Source: Pseudomonadota bacterium (GTDB lineage Bacteria; Pseudomonadota; Gammaproteobacteria; Burkholderiales; Thiobacillaceae). Taken from it: 10,666 nucleotides of DNA. Below are positions 1 through 7,919 of this stretch, piece by piece (the first letter of the stretch is position 1; every line of letters begins with the position of its first letter). The stretch covers positions 1 to 10,666 of the forward strand of contig JAJXXS010000384.1 of the NCBI GenBank assembly GCA_021780975.1. The letters are read 5' to 3'. Both the position numbers and the translations under genes were made by a program. The notes under the pieces are model-generated. The model worked only from the letters and a program-made list of their open reading frames with translations. It had not been told where the DNA came from and made no database searches.

Positions 1-1
1 C

Positions 2-1159
2 CGCAAATGCGCTTCGGTCTACCTGGCGGCCGCGCAGGACACGCTGCTTTTCTACGCCACCGTGCTGCTCGATATCGACGTGGAAAGGGCTCTTTGCGCG
101 CTGCGCGCACCGACCGAAAAATTATCCCCAGACGGTTTGGCCGACGCACGCGCGCGCTACGCGCCACTCCATCCGCGCCTGGGGCAGGCCCTGCTGCGGC
201 CGGATCTGACACCCGGCCTCGCCACCAGCATCGCGACGGCTTTTGGGTTGGAGTTGCACGCTGCCGGCACCGCGGAAATCGACGGCTTGTTGGCGCGGAT
301 CGGGGATGCTGCGCCCATGCCGCTCCCCGCGGCGGCACCTGGCTCCGAGGCGATCTGGCGCACCCGCGGCGGTGTCCTGCGCGCCACCGTGGCGTGCGAT
401 CCGACCAATGGCGCGGTCGCGCAGGCACAGCTCGCCGCCGACGTGCAGGTTTTTCCTGGCCATGTCCTGGAGCAGGCGGCAGCGGCCGTGATCGGCCGTA
501 CGCCCTGCATGATCGAGGGAGCGGTGCACCGCATCTTCAGCACCTGCAACGCGGAGGCCGTGGGATTCTCGTTCCGGGACGTGGCCCGGGTCATCGGGCT
601 GGCGCTCGAAACCGATGCCTTCAAGCGTCGCCATCAGCTGGAAGACGCACGCCTAATGTTCTACGACGGCGGTGAGGAAGCGTCTGCGGAACTGGTGCTG
701 GCGAGCGCGGGCGCCATGCTGGTGCCTTATTGCGCGAAGCCCAACTGGTGTAAATGGCGCCATCGCGATGGCTGTACGGAATGCGGGTTGTGCGAGGTCG
801 GGGAGGCGTATCGGCTGGGACGCGAGCGCAACATGGCGGTCATCACGGTGACCAGTTTCGAACACTTGCGCGACACGCTGAGTGCGCTGAAGTCTGCCGG
901 CACGCAGGCCTATGTCGGCATGTGCTGCGGCAATTTCTTCGTCAAGCGCCATGCCGCGTTTCAGGAGGCCGGGATACCCGCCCTGCTGCTCGACATCAGG
1001 GGCGCCAATTGCTACGACCTGCGCCAGGAGAGCCTTGCCTACGCAGGAAAATTCGAGGCCAATGCACAGCTCGACGGGGCGGCGCTTTCCAAGGTCATGC
1101 AACTCGTGCCGGCGCGCAACATTGCGGCCGGCCCGACGCGCGGCGAAAACCCCGGCTGA
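2..1159 (+). CDS. Lipoate-protein ligase-like protein fused to a DUF116 domain (5' end missing)
   Basis: The reading frame is open from the left edge to TGA at 1157-1159, giving 385 visible residues. The GTG at 62 is internal: the codons before it (2-61) encode RKCASVYLAAAQDTLLFYAT, which continues into VLLDIDVE. This matches the core of LplA/LplB-type ligases, where the lysine after GR binds the acyl-adenylate (here Lys2 of the fragment). The N-terminal catalytic half lies outside the window. Residues about 115-205 (LRATVACDPTNG to ALE) resemble the ligase C-terminal accessory domain. Residues about 217-370 are a DUF116-type domain with a dense cysteine set: C244, C250, C258, C261, C264, then CC at 308-309 and C337, all plausible metal or Fe-S ligands. 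Known for the families: the ligase part attaches lipoate or octanoate to carrier proteins; DUF116 has no established activity. Inferred: a lipoylation enzyme with a redox or metal module. The substrate carrier, for example a GcvH-like or sulfur-oxidation lipoate-binding protein, is not visible here. Confidence 0.8.
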   Translation, partial: RKCASVYLAAAQDTLLFYATVLLDIDVERALCALRAPTEKLSPDGLADARARYAPLHPRLGQALLRPDLTPGLATSIATAFGLELHAAGTAEIDGLLARIGDAAPMPLPAAAPGSEAIWRTRGGVLRATVACDPTNGAVAQAQLAADVQVFPGHVLEQAAAAVIGRTPCMIEGAVHRIFSTCNAEAVGFSFRDVARVIGLALETDAFKRRHQLEDARLMFYDGGEEASAELVLASAGAMLVPYCAKPNWCKWRHRDGCTECGLCEVGEAYRLGRERNMAVITVTSFEHLRDTLSALKSAGTQAYVGMCCGNFFVKRHAAFQEAGIPALLLDIRGANCYDLRQESLAYAGKFEANAQLDGAALSKVMQLVPARNIAAGPTRGENPG

Positions 1160-1213
1160 GAGTGGCGGGCGAGGGGGGCAGCGGTCGCCTGGATAAGCAG
1201 CGTCCAAGCCTGG

Positions 1214-1243
1214 AAAAAAAAGAGGAGCCTGAAGAGGCTCCTC
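1214..1243 (-). terminator. Strong rho-independent terminator reading on the minus strand
   Basis: GAGGAGCCT (1222-1230) and AGGCTCCTC (1235-1243) form a perfect 9-bp stem with a 4-base loop. On the minus strand the stem is followed directly by eight T residues (complement of A8 at 1214-1221), a canonical intrinsic terminator. Read on the plus strand, the stem is followed by AATAATGT, which lacks a U-run, so it should be weak for the upstream DUF116 gene. No minus-strand protein gene ends here. Confidence 0.75.
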
Positions 1244-1317
1244 AATAATGTCCGTACGCGCTCACGGAAAGGAAAGGATGAGGCGCCGGGTCTGGATGGC
1301 GCAAGAAACCTCCAGAC
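1214..1317 (-). ncRNA. Candidate small RNA of about 104 nt (minus strand)
   Basis: Seen in sequence: reading the minus strand, a TATCAT box (complement of 1325-1330, five of six matches to TATAAT) is followed after 7 bases by a G at 1317. From there come a 7-bp hairpin GTCTGGA/TCCAGAC (1317 to 1290), a C/U-rich linker (about 1285 to 1269), a small 5-bp hairpin (1268 to 1251), and the 9-bp terminator with a U8 tail. An alternative pairing GCGCC/GGCGC would compete with the first hairpin. No clear -35 box is visible. This order of 5' hairpin, single-stranded pyrimidine-rich part, terminator and U-tail is the layout of many Hfq-type sRNAs; the C/U linker could pair with purine-rich ribosome binding sites. 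I do not recognise a known RNA family. The function is unknown and the start point is inferred. Confidence 0.4.
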
Positions 1318-1324
1318 AAAAGAG

Positions 1325-1351
1325 ATGATACTCCTTAATTCCTTAATTAAG
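1325..1351 (-). promoter_or_regulatory. -10-like box and AT-rich inverted repeat, possible operator
   Basis: TATCAT on the minus strand (1325-1330) could be the -10 of the candidate RNA at 1214-1317. Directly upstream of it is an interrupted palindrome CTTAATT-CCTT-AATTAAG (1334-1351), which also contains the direct repeat CCTTAATT twice (1333-1340, 1341-1348). An AT-only palindrome is conspicuous in such GC-rich DNA and would sit in the promoter spacer, where a regulator could bind. It might instead serve the glutathione transferase gene, which begins about 150 bases downstream on the plus strand. No regulator family can be assigned. Confidence 0.3.
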
Positions 1352-1502
1352 CGTGAATGCTGGGACGCTGGTGCAGAAAATGCGCTCACCCCTTCCGCGG
1401 ACATGTGCGAGGAAGGTTCTGGCGCGAGGAAGCGCAACGAAGGTCCGGCACCGCAGCGGAGAATTGCGGTCGAAGCGCCATTGCTCTTCAGGAGACGTTT
1501 CC

Positions 1503-2186
1503 ATGATCGACCTCTACTACTGGACCACGCCCAACGGCCACAAGATCACCATCTTTCTCGAAGAGGCCGCGCTGGAGTACCGGATCATTCCGGTGAACAT
1601 CGGCCAGGGTGACCAGTTCAAGCCGGAGTTTCTCGCCATTTCGCCCAACAACCGCATCCCTGCCATCGTCGATCACGCCCCGTCGGATGGCGGAGCGCCT
1701 ATCTCCCTGTTCGAGTCCGGCGCCATCCTGCAATATCTGGCGGAAAAGACCGCGCGCTTTCTGCCCCAGGCGCTGCGCGAGCGGTTCGCAGTCATGCAGT
1801 GGCTGTTCTGGCAGATGGGGGGGCTCGGCCCCATGGCGGGGCAGAACCATCATTTCGTGCAATACGCGCCGGAGCGCATCCCCTACGCCATGGAGCGCTA
1901 TATCAAGGAGACGCATCGCCTGTACGGGGTATTGGACAAGCGCCTGGCGGACCGCGAGTTCATCGCTGGGGAGTATTCCATCGCCGACATGGCCTGCTAT
2001 CCCTGGATCGTTCCGCATGAGCGCCAGCAGCAGAACCTGGAGGAGTTCCCTCACTTGAAGCAATGGTTCGAGCGCATCGGCCGGCGTCCGGCCGTGCAGC
2101 GCGCTTATGCGCTGGCCAATCGGGTGAATGAAGGTCCCGTGGTGACCGCCGAATCGCGTCGCATTCTTTTCGGGCAGAGCCGTTAA
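1503..2186 (+). CDS. yfcG: YfcG-type glutathione transferase / disulfide-bond oxidoreductase
   Basis: A 227-residue cytosolic protein of the Nu-class GST group; E. coli YfcG is about 215 residues. The N-terminal thioredoxin-like domain (about 1-85) starts MIDLYYWTTPNGHKITIFLE. It carries the family motif T9-P-N11-G-H-K, the cis-proline loop NNRIPAIVDH (49-58), and the glutathione-contacting FESGAI (70-75). The helical C-terminal domain (about 90-210) contains QWLFWQMGGLGPMAGQNHHF, a YfcG hallmark. These enzymes bind GSH/GSSG and reduce disulfides; they have Thr/Asn rather than a catalytic Cys or Ser. The start at 1503 is supported by AGGAG 8 bases upstream and by alignment with YfcG; the open frame extends 5' to 1353, but that part is unlike the family. 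A b561 cytochrome gene follows after 26 bases, so the two may share a transcript. Confidence 0.93.
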   Translation: MIDLYYWTTPNGHKITIFLEEAALEYRIIPVNIGQGDQFKPEFLAISPNNRIPAIVDHAPSDGGAPISLFESGAILQYLAEKTARFLPQALRERFAVMQWLFWQMGGLGPMAGQNHHFVQYAPERIPYAMERYIKETHRLYGVLDKRLADREFIAGEYSIADMACYPWIVPHERQQQNLEEFPHLKQWFERIGRRPAVQRAYALANRVNEGPVVTAESRRILFGQSR

Positions 2187-2212
2187 GCTTATTTACATTC
2201 AGGAGAGGAAAA

Positions 2213-2785
2213 GTGCAAACAAATCATTCATGGGATGGCGCCACCAGAGGTCTGCACTGGGGGCTTGCGTTGCTGATCACCTTTCAATTGTTTGGCGGTC
2301 TGCTGGTTTCTGCCCCCAACACCCTTGTCTATTTTTATATCCATGAGTTTGTCGGCCTGTTCGCCGCGGTGGTGGTTCTTTTCACATGGCTTTGGGGCTA
2401 TGCGAACGATGACATGCCATTGCTGTTTCCGTGGGGTGGTGAGGGGAGGGCGGAAGTCATGAAGGAGGTGAAAGAACTCCTGAAGGGAAAGCTTCCAAAG
2501 GTTGGCCGCCGGCGGGGCTTGTCCAGTTTTGTGCATGGCCTTGGATTGTTGGCCGTGACCGGAATGTCGGCAACCGGCGTGCTGATTTTCTTCGTAATCC
2601 CGGGTGGGCACGGCGCTTCTGCTAGCTCTACCCACTATGGCGCCTTCACGGAGTTGGCCGTCATGCACAGATCGCTGGCGAATTTGGTGTGGGCGTATTG
2701 GTTCGGGCATGTCGGATTTGCAGTGCTCCATCAATTGAAAGGCAATAACGTGTTTGCCGCGATCTTCGGCAGCGGCGTGAAGTGA
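2213..2785 (+). CDS. Cytochrome b561 family membrane protein
   Basis: A 190-residue inner-membrane protein with about four transmembrane helices: residues 15-33, 40-63, 106-130 and 150-174. Histidines suit two b hemes: H15 (helix 1, GLHWG), H44 (helix 2), H152 (MHRSL) and H166 (WFGHVG), with H108 and H173 also available. The 14-residue spacing of H152 and H166 matches the ligand spacing I recall for E. coli CybB. The family passes electrons between membrane quinol and a partner. A cytosolic loop rich in Lys/Glu (about 77-101) separates helices 2 and 3. Translation starts at GTG 2213 with AGGAG at 2201-2205, 7 bases upstream. The partner protein is unknown; the downstream flavoprotein WrbA is one possibility. 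The 5' half is distinctly AT-richer than the genes around it, for example about 43% GC over 2281-2340. Alternative: the cytochrome b subunit of an unidentified oxidoreductase. Confidence 0.75.
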   Translation: MQTNHSWDGATRGLHWGLALLITFQLFGGLLVSAPNTLVYFYIHEFVGLFAAVVVLFTWLWGYANDDMPLLFPWGGEGRAEVMKEVKELLKGKLPKVGRRRGLSSFVHGLGLLAVTGMSATGVLIFFVIPGGHGASASSTHYGAFTELAVMHRSLANLVWAYWFGHVGFAVLHQLKGNNVFAAIFGSGVK

Positions 2786-2951
2786 GCGTGACACGGATGG
2801 GTGCTGCTGGCCGGGGGTTGTGGCAACGCGAGCGTGTTTCTGATGCCGTCCGGACAGATTTTTCGAAGAACTCATTCATGCGCGCCGCCTTTTCCGCGCT
2901 GCTGCGGCGCCGCATCATGACCGCCTTGTTCACTTTTAACCTGGAGGTCGC

Positions 2952-3554
2952 ATGAGCAAGCTGCTCGTTCTCTATTACAGCACCTGGGGTCATGTCGAGC
3001 GCATGGCGCAGGAAGTCGCCGAAGGCGCGCGCGCCGTGGCCGGCACCACGGTCACCTTGAAGCGCGTGCCCGAGAGCATGCCGCCGGAAACCGCGGCGGC
3101 CATCCACGCCAAGACCGACCAGGCCGCGCCTATCGCCGACCCGGACGAACTGGCCGACTACGACGCCATCATCTTCGGCACCCCCACGCGTTTCGGCAAC
3201 ATGTGCGGGCAGATGCGCAATTTCCTCGACCGCACCGGCAACCTGTGGGCGCAGGGCAAGCTGGTGGGCAAGATCGGCAGCGCCTTCGCGAGCACCGCGA
3301 CCCAGCACGGCGGGCAGGAGACCACCCTGACGTCCTTCCACACTACCCTGCTGCACCATGGCATGGTCGTGGTGGGTGTGCCCTACGCCTGCGCCGGCCT
3401 CACCAACATGGACGAGATCTCCGGCGGCACGCCCTACGGCGCCACCACGCTCAGCAAGGGCGACGGCAGCCGCATGCCCAGCGCCAACGAACTGGCCATC
3501 GCGCGCTATCAGGGGCAGCACGTGGCCGAGCTCGCCCGCAAGATGTTCGGCTGA
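2952..3554 (+). CDS. wrbA: NAD(P)H:quinone oxidoreductase, WrbA type
   Basis: A 200-residue flavodoxin-fold enzyme, close to E. coli WrbA (198). It performs two-electron reduction of quinones with NAD(P)H using FMN, avoiding semiquinone radicals; it is soluble and typically tetrameric. FMN phosphate loop: YYSTWGHVERMA (8-19). Further FMN contacts: GTPTRFGNMCGQ (76-87) and STATQHGGQE (114-123), the WrbA-specific signature, plus LHHGM (134-138) and the PYGATT segment (161-166). The ATG at 2952 has GGAGG at 2943-2947, 4 bases away. The gene lies 166 bases after the b561 gene, so it may have its own promoter; none is obvious. It converges with tesA, with 21 bases between the stops. Its GC is higher than that of the b561 gene before it. 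Confidence 0.95.
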   Translation: MSKLLVLYYSTWGHVERMAQEVAEGARAVAGTTVTLKRVPESMPPETAAAIHAKTDQAAPIADPDELADYDAIIFGTPTRFGNMCGQMRNFLDRTGNLWAQGKLVGKIGSAFASTATQHGGQETTLTSFHTTLLHHGMVVVGVPYACAGLTNMDEISGGTPYGATTLSKGDGSRMPSANELAIARYQGQHVAELARKMFG

Positions 3555-3575
3555 ACGCTCCTTGCGACGCCGCGC

Positions 3576-4176
3576 TCAGCGCCGCAGCAGCGGCGCGAGC
3601 GTGGGCCACACCGTATCCAGTATCTGGGGCTGCGCGGCGGCCGTGGGGTGCAGCTGGTCCGCCTGCATCAGGCTGCGGTCGAGCGCCACCTTGGCGAGCA
3701 GGAAGGGCACCAGCGGCAGGTGCAGGCGCGCGGCGAGGTCGGCATAAACCCGCTGGAACGCATCGCCGTATCGTGGGCCATAATTGGGCGGCAGGCGCAT
3801 GCCGATCAGCACCACGCGGATGTGCCGCGCCTGCGCCCGGCGCACGATGGCCTCCAGGTTGCGGCGCAGATCCTGCAAGGACAGGCCGCGCAGGCCGTCG
3901 TTGATGCCCAGTTCGAGCAGCAGCAGCGCGGGATGCGCCTCATCCAGCGCGGCGTCGAGGCGGGCCAGGCCGCCGGCGCTGGTCTCGCCGCTGATGCTGG
4001 CGTTGACCACCGTGTAGGGCAGCCGGCGCGCGTGCAGGCGCTGCGCCAGCAGGTCGACCCAGCCCTGGCCAGGGTCGAGGCCGTAGCCGGCACTCAAGCT
4101 GTCGCCCAGCACCAGTATGGTGGCGGCATGCGCCGAGCAACTGAGGACGAGCAGCAGCGAGAGCAGGACGCGACGC

Positions 4177-4178
<2 letters not shown>
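3576..4178 (-). CDS. tesA: Periplasmic GDSL lysophospholipase / acyl-CoA thioesterase I
   Basis: A 200-residue SGNH hydrolase. The signal peptide is MRRVLLSLLLVLSCSAHA, with an AHA|A cleavage site after residue 18; a lipoprotein box at C14 (VLSC) is atypical and less likely. Block I GDSLSAGYG gives nucleophile S27; block II has G64 in ISGETSAGG; block III GIND gives N93; block V DQLHP gives D174 and H177. All SGNH catalytic residues are therefore present. Known role: hydrolysis of lysophospholipids, fatty esters and acyl-CoA in the periplasm. The frame stays open upstream to 4499, but ATG 4178 is the start because the signal peptide begins there and an AAGG box lies 9 bases upstream. The start codon overlaps that of the divergent ybbA by two bases, so its ribosome binding site, and probably its promoter, lie inside ybbA. 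Confidence 0.95.
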
Positions 4179-4861
<683 letters not shown>

Positions 4862-4872
<11 letters not shown>

Positions 4873-7348
4873 CGCGCTGGCCTGGCGCCTGCTGGTGCGC
4901 GACTGGCGCTCCGGCGAACTGCGCATCCTCGCCGCGGCGCTGGTCATTGCCGTGGCGGTCACCGCGGCCATCGGCTTTTTCAGCGACCGCCTGCAGCGCG
5001 CCATGGCGACGCAGTCGGCCGACCTGCTGGGCGCCGACCTGGTGCTGCGCAGCCCTTTCCCCATCCCTGCGGCCTGGCTGGCGCAGGCGCGCGCCCTGGG
5101 CCTGCAGGAGAACCAGAGCCTGCAATTTCCCAGCGTGGTGCTGCACGGCGAGCATGTGCAGCTGGCCGCCATCCAGGCGGTGCGGCCCGGCTATCCGCTG
5201 CGCGGCACGCTGCGCACCGCCGCGGCACCCTACGGCGCGGAGCAGGCCACGCGCGCCTTGCCCGCGCCAGGCGAAGCCTGGGTCGAGGCGCGCCTGCTGC
5301 CGCTGCTCGATGCCAAGGTCGGCGACGAACTCACCCTGGGTACGCTGAATCTGCGCATCGCGCGTGTGCTCGCCTACGAGCCCGGCGGCGCCGGCACGCT
5401 GGCCGCCGTGGCGCCCACCGTGCTGGTGAGCCGCGCCGCGGTCGATCGCGCCGGCCTGCTGGCGCCGGGCAGCCGGGTCACCCACGTCTGCCAGTTCGCC
5501 GGGGACGCGCGCGCGGTGGCGCGCCTGCAGCGCTGGCTGACGCCGCAGCTGGACCCCAGCCAGCGCCTGCTTGACGTGCACGCCGGCCGCCCGGCGGTGG
5601 GCGACGCGCTCGACCGCGCCCAGCGCTACCTGGGGCTGGCCAGCCTGATGGCCGTGCTGCTTGCCGGGGTGGCCATCGCCATGGGGGCGCGGCGCTACAG
5701 CGAGCGCCACTACGACACCAGCGCCATGCTGCGCTGCCTGGGCGCGAGCCAGCGCGACATCGTCGTGCTCTACGGGCTGCAGCTGCTGCTCATCGGCGTG
5801 GCCGGCAGCGTGCTGGGCGTGGCGGTGGGCTATGTCGCGCACCTGGGGCTGTTCGCGCTGCTGCGCGAACTCCTGCCGGCGCGCCTGCCGGCCCCGGGCG
5901 CGCTGCCGGCGCTGCTCGGACTGCTCACCGGGCTGCTGGTGCTCGCGGGCTTCGCCCTGCCGCCCGTGCTGCGCCTGCGCAACGTGTCCGCGCTGCGCGT
6001 GCTGCGCCGTGAGTTGACGCCGCTGCCACTGCGCGCCTGGCTGGTCCATGGCGCGGCCGGCGCCGCCATGACTCTGCTGCTGTGGCGCTACACCGGCAGC
6101 GTCGCGCTGACCTTGAGCGTGCTGGGCGGGGCCCTCCTGTCGCTGCTGGCGTTCGGCGTCCTGGCCTGGGCGCTGCTGCGCGCGAGCCGCGTGCTGGCGC
6201 GCGGCGTCGGCGCCTCGTGGCGCTGGGGACTCAACCGCGTATGGCGCCGCCCCTGGCTGGCGGTCGGGCAGATCCTCACCTTCGGCCTGGTGCTGCTGGC
6301 CATGGCCATGATCGCCCTGCTGCGCAGCGACCTGCTCGACACCTGGCGCGCGCAGCTGCCGGCGCAGGCGCCCAATTATTTCGTCATCAACATCCTGCCC
6401 GATCAGGTGAGCGGATTCCGCGCCTTCCTGGACGATCATCGCATCGCCAGCGCGCACGTCTATCCCGTGGTGCGCGGCCGGCTCGCGGCGGTGAACGGCG
6501 TGGCCTTGGCCGAGCGTGCGCAGCGCAACGGCGACGAAGACCTGCGCCGCGAACTGAACCTGAGCTGGAGCGAGAGCCTGCCGCCGGACAACCGCGTCGT
6601 CGCCGGGCGCTGGTGGCGTCCGGAGGATCGCGGCGTGGCGCAGGTGTCGGTGGAGCAGGGCATCGCCCGGCGCCTGGGCATTCGCCTGGGCGATGCGCTC
6701 AGCTTCAGCTTCGCCGGCGGCCAGCTGCTGCAGGCGCGTGTGGCGAGCCTGCGCGCGGTGCAGTGGGACAGCTTCAAGCCCAATTTCTTCATGCTGTTCC
6801 CGCCCGGCACGCTGGAGCGTTTTCCGGCGACCTACATGACCAGCTTCTACCTGCCCGCCGGCGAGCGCGCGCTGCTGGCACCCATGGTGCAGCGCTTTCC
6901 TGCCGTCACCCTCATCGACCTGGACCGCATCATGGGCCAGGTGCGGCGCATCCTCGGCCAGGTGACGGTGGCAGTGGAATACATGCTGGTGCTGGTGCTG
7001 GCGGCGAGCTTCGCCGTGCTGTTCGCCGCGCTGCAGTCGACGCTGGACGAGCGCCTGTACGAAGGCGCGCTGCTGCGCACCCTGGGCGCCAGCCGCTACC
7101 AGCTGCGCGCCGGGCAGTTGGCGGAATATGCCCTGCTGGGCTTGCTGGCGGGCGTGTTTGCCGCCGCGGGCACGGAGTTCATCGCCTGGCTGCTGTACAC
7201 GCGCGTGTTCCACCTCGAATTCCGGCTCAAATGGCAGCTCTGGATTCTGCTGCCGCCGCTGGGCGCGCTGCTGGTCGGCGTGGCCGGGCTGTGGGGCACG
7301 CGGCGCGTGGTGCAGAGCAGCCCGCTGGCCGTCTTGCGCGAGCTTTGA
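4862..7348 (+). CDS. ybbP: ABC transporter permease, YbbP type (FtsX-like)
   Basis: An 828-residue inner-membrane permease; E. coli YbbP is about 804. Layout: TM1 at about 22-40; a periplasmic domain to about 255; a block of helices at about 258-440, including the FtsX-domain motif RRYSERHYDTSAMLRCLGAS (278-297); a helix at about 468-487; a second periplasmic domain at about 500-695; and a C-terminal FtsX domain at about 700-828 (MLVLVLAASFAVLFAALQS, LRTLGAS, ending SSPLAVLREL). The duplicated FtsX domain is typical of the family. ATG 4862 is chosen by alignment with the YbbP N-terminus (WRLLVRDWRS). No Shine-Dalgarno precedes it, so translation probably depends on coupling with ybbA, whose stop lies at 4870-4872. 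An in-frame ATG at 4841 also lacks a ribosome binding site. Codon usage is very GC-biased, which creates long spurious open frames on both strands here. Confidence 0.92.
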
Positions 7349-7409
7349 GGGTATTGCCGGCCGGCGGCTGCGCCTGCCCTGTGAACTAACTGCGCGCGGG
7401 ATGCGTGCC

Positions 7410-7730
7410 TCAGGGCTTGGAGGCGTGCAAGCGGTCCGTGATCTCTCGCTGGTTCTGCTGGGCGCAACAGTTGTCGATGCGGTGCCGCGGCTCGTCGAAT
7501 CTACGCCTGGAGGGGATGAAGGAAACTTGCAGCAACTCGTTTTTGAATTTCGCCGCCGTTTCCTGCAGGAGCGAGCGCAGATCGCAGAGGGTGGTGCCGC
7601 GGCTTTTTTCCCTCTCCAGGCGGGAAACCATCTGTTTGAGACTGCCCTGGCTGTCCGGGATCAGAGACAGCAGGTGCTTGAATTCCGCGATGAGGGATTC
7701 GAAATCCGCGGTGGGTTGATCCAGGGTCAT
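7410..7730 (-). CDS. Small hypothetical protein, helical and charged
   Basis: A 106-residue protein I do not recognise. The start is well supported: ATG at 7730 has AAGGAG (complement of 7739-7744) 8 bases upstream. Residues about 7-70 are amphipathic and helix-prone, with heptad-like leucines (FESLIAEFKHLLSLI, LKQMVSRLEREK, LRSLLQETAAKFKNELL), suggesting a coiled coil or helical hairpin. The tail (about 75-106) is basic and polar, with a CC pair at 88-89. There is no signal peptide and no membrane segment, so it is probably cytoplasmic. It converges with ybbP (61 bases between stops) and diverges from the Lar-like gene at 7920. It could be a small regulator or adaptor; nothing visible decides this. 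It is preferred over overlapping frames because of the ribosome binding site and balanced amino-acid composition. Confidence 0.65.
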   Translation of the reverse strand: MTLDQPTADFESLIAEFKHLLSLIPDSQGSLKQMVSRLEREKSRGTTLCDLRSLLQETAAKFKNELLQVSFIPSRRRFDEPRHRIDNCCAQQNQREITDRLHASKP

Positions 7731-7768
7731 GAAACCTGCTCCTTATACCAAGTCCAAGTCGTCAAGAC

Positions 7769-7798
7769 ACCATGCGCGAAAAACCATGTCTGCATGGT
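7769..7798. promoter_or_regulatory. Repeated ACCATG/CATGGT half-sites between divergent genes
   Basis: ACCATG occurs at 7769-7774 and 7783-7788 as a direct repeat spaced 14 bases start to start. The second copy forms an inverted repeat with CATGGT at 7793-7798 across a 4-base spacer. The cluster lies 39-68 bases upstream of the minus-strand ATG at 7730 and about 120 bases upstream of the plus-strand ATG at 7920, as expected for an operator in a shared control region. No convincing sigma70 promoter pair could be placed. Chance is possible for 6-base units. Confidence 0.25.
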
Positions 7799-7919
7799 GG
7801 TCAATGTCACGACCGCGTAATATGACTGCGGTTCCGCATGAGGACGGGTTTTTTCCAACGGCAGGCACTTCGCTTGCGTGCGGCTTAAGGGCGTGCCAAC
7901 CAAACGAAAAGGATGTTTC

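Larger units (their letters stand above)
1160..1502. other. 343-base intergenic region with minus-strand RNA signals
   Basis: No convincing protein gene is present. The gap separates two plus-strand genes. In plus coordinates it holds the following: an A8 tract followed by a perfect 9-bp hairpin (1214-1243); a 5-bp stem-loop TCCGT/ACGGA (1251-1268); a 7-bp stem-loop GTCTGGA/TCCAGAC (1290-1317); and an AT-rich inverted repeat (1334-1351). The last 20 bases carry the Shine-Dalgarno of the downstream glutathione transferase gene, AGGAG at 1490-1494, 8 bases before its ATG. I could not identify a clear sigma70 promoter for that gene on the plus strand. Confidence 0.6.

Noticed and set aside
62..64. 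GTG at 62 as the start of the lipoate ligase-DUF116 gene.
   Set aside because: The same frame is open back to base 2, and those codons encode conserved ligase core residues, so the gene starts before the window.
1039..1437. A 132-codon minus-strand frame covering the terminator region.
   Set aside because: It runs through the strong minus-strand terminator into the DUF116 gene, has no ribosome binding site and resembles nothing. The RNA interpretation fits better.
3579..3596. GCGCCGC-AGCA-GCGGCGC hairpin near the tesA/wrbA convergent junction as a terminator.
   Set aside because: There is no T-tract on either strand and it lies inside the last codons of tesA (LLRR). GC-only inverted repeats of 7 bp are expected by chance in this composition.
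6082..7389. A 435-codon plus-strand frame inside ybbP.
   Set aside because: Arg/Ala/Gly-rich composition, no ribosome binding site and no family resemblance; it is an out-of-frame shadow of ybbP.
7818..7854. TAATAT box, TGCGG/CCGCA repeat and T6 tract upstream of the Lar-like gene as a promoter or attenuator.
   Set aside because: No -35 fits the TAATAT, the stem would need a 4-base loop with only 4 bp, and the T-tract is 10 bases away from it. The evidence is too weak.
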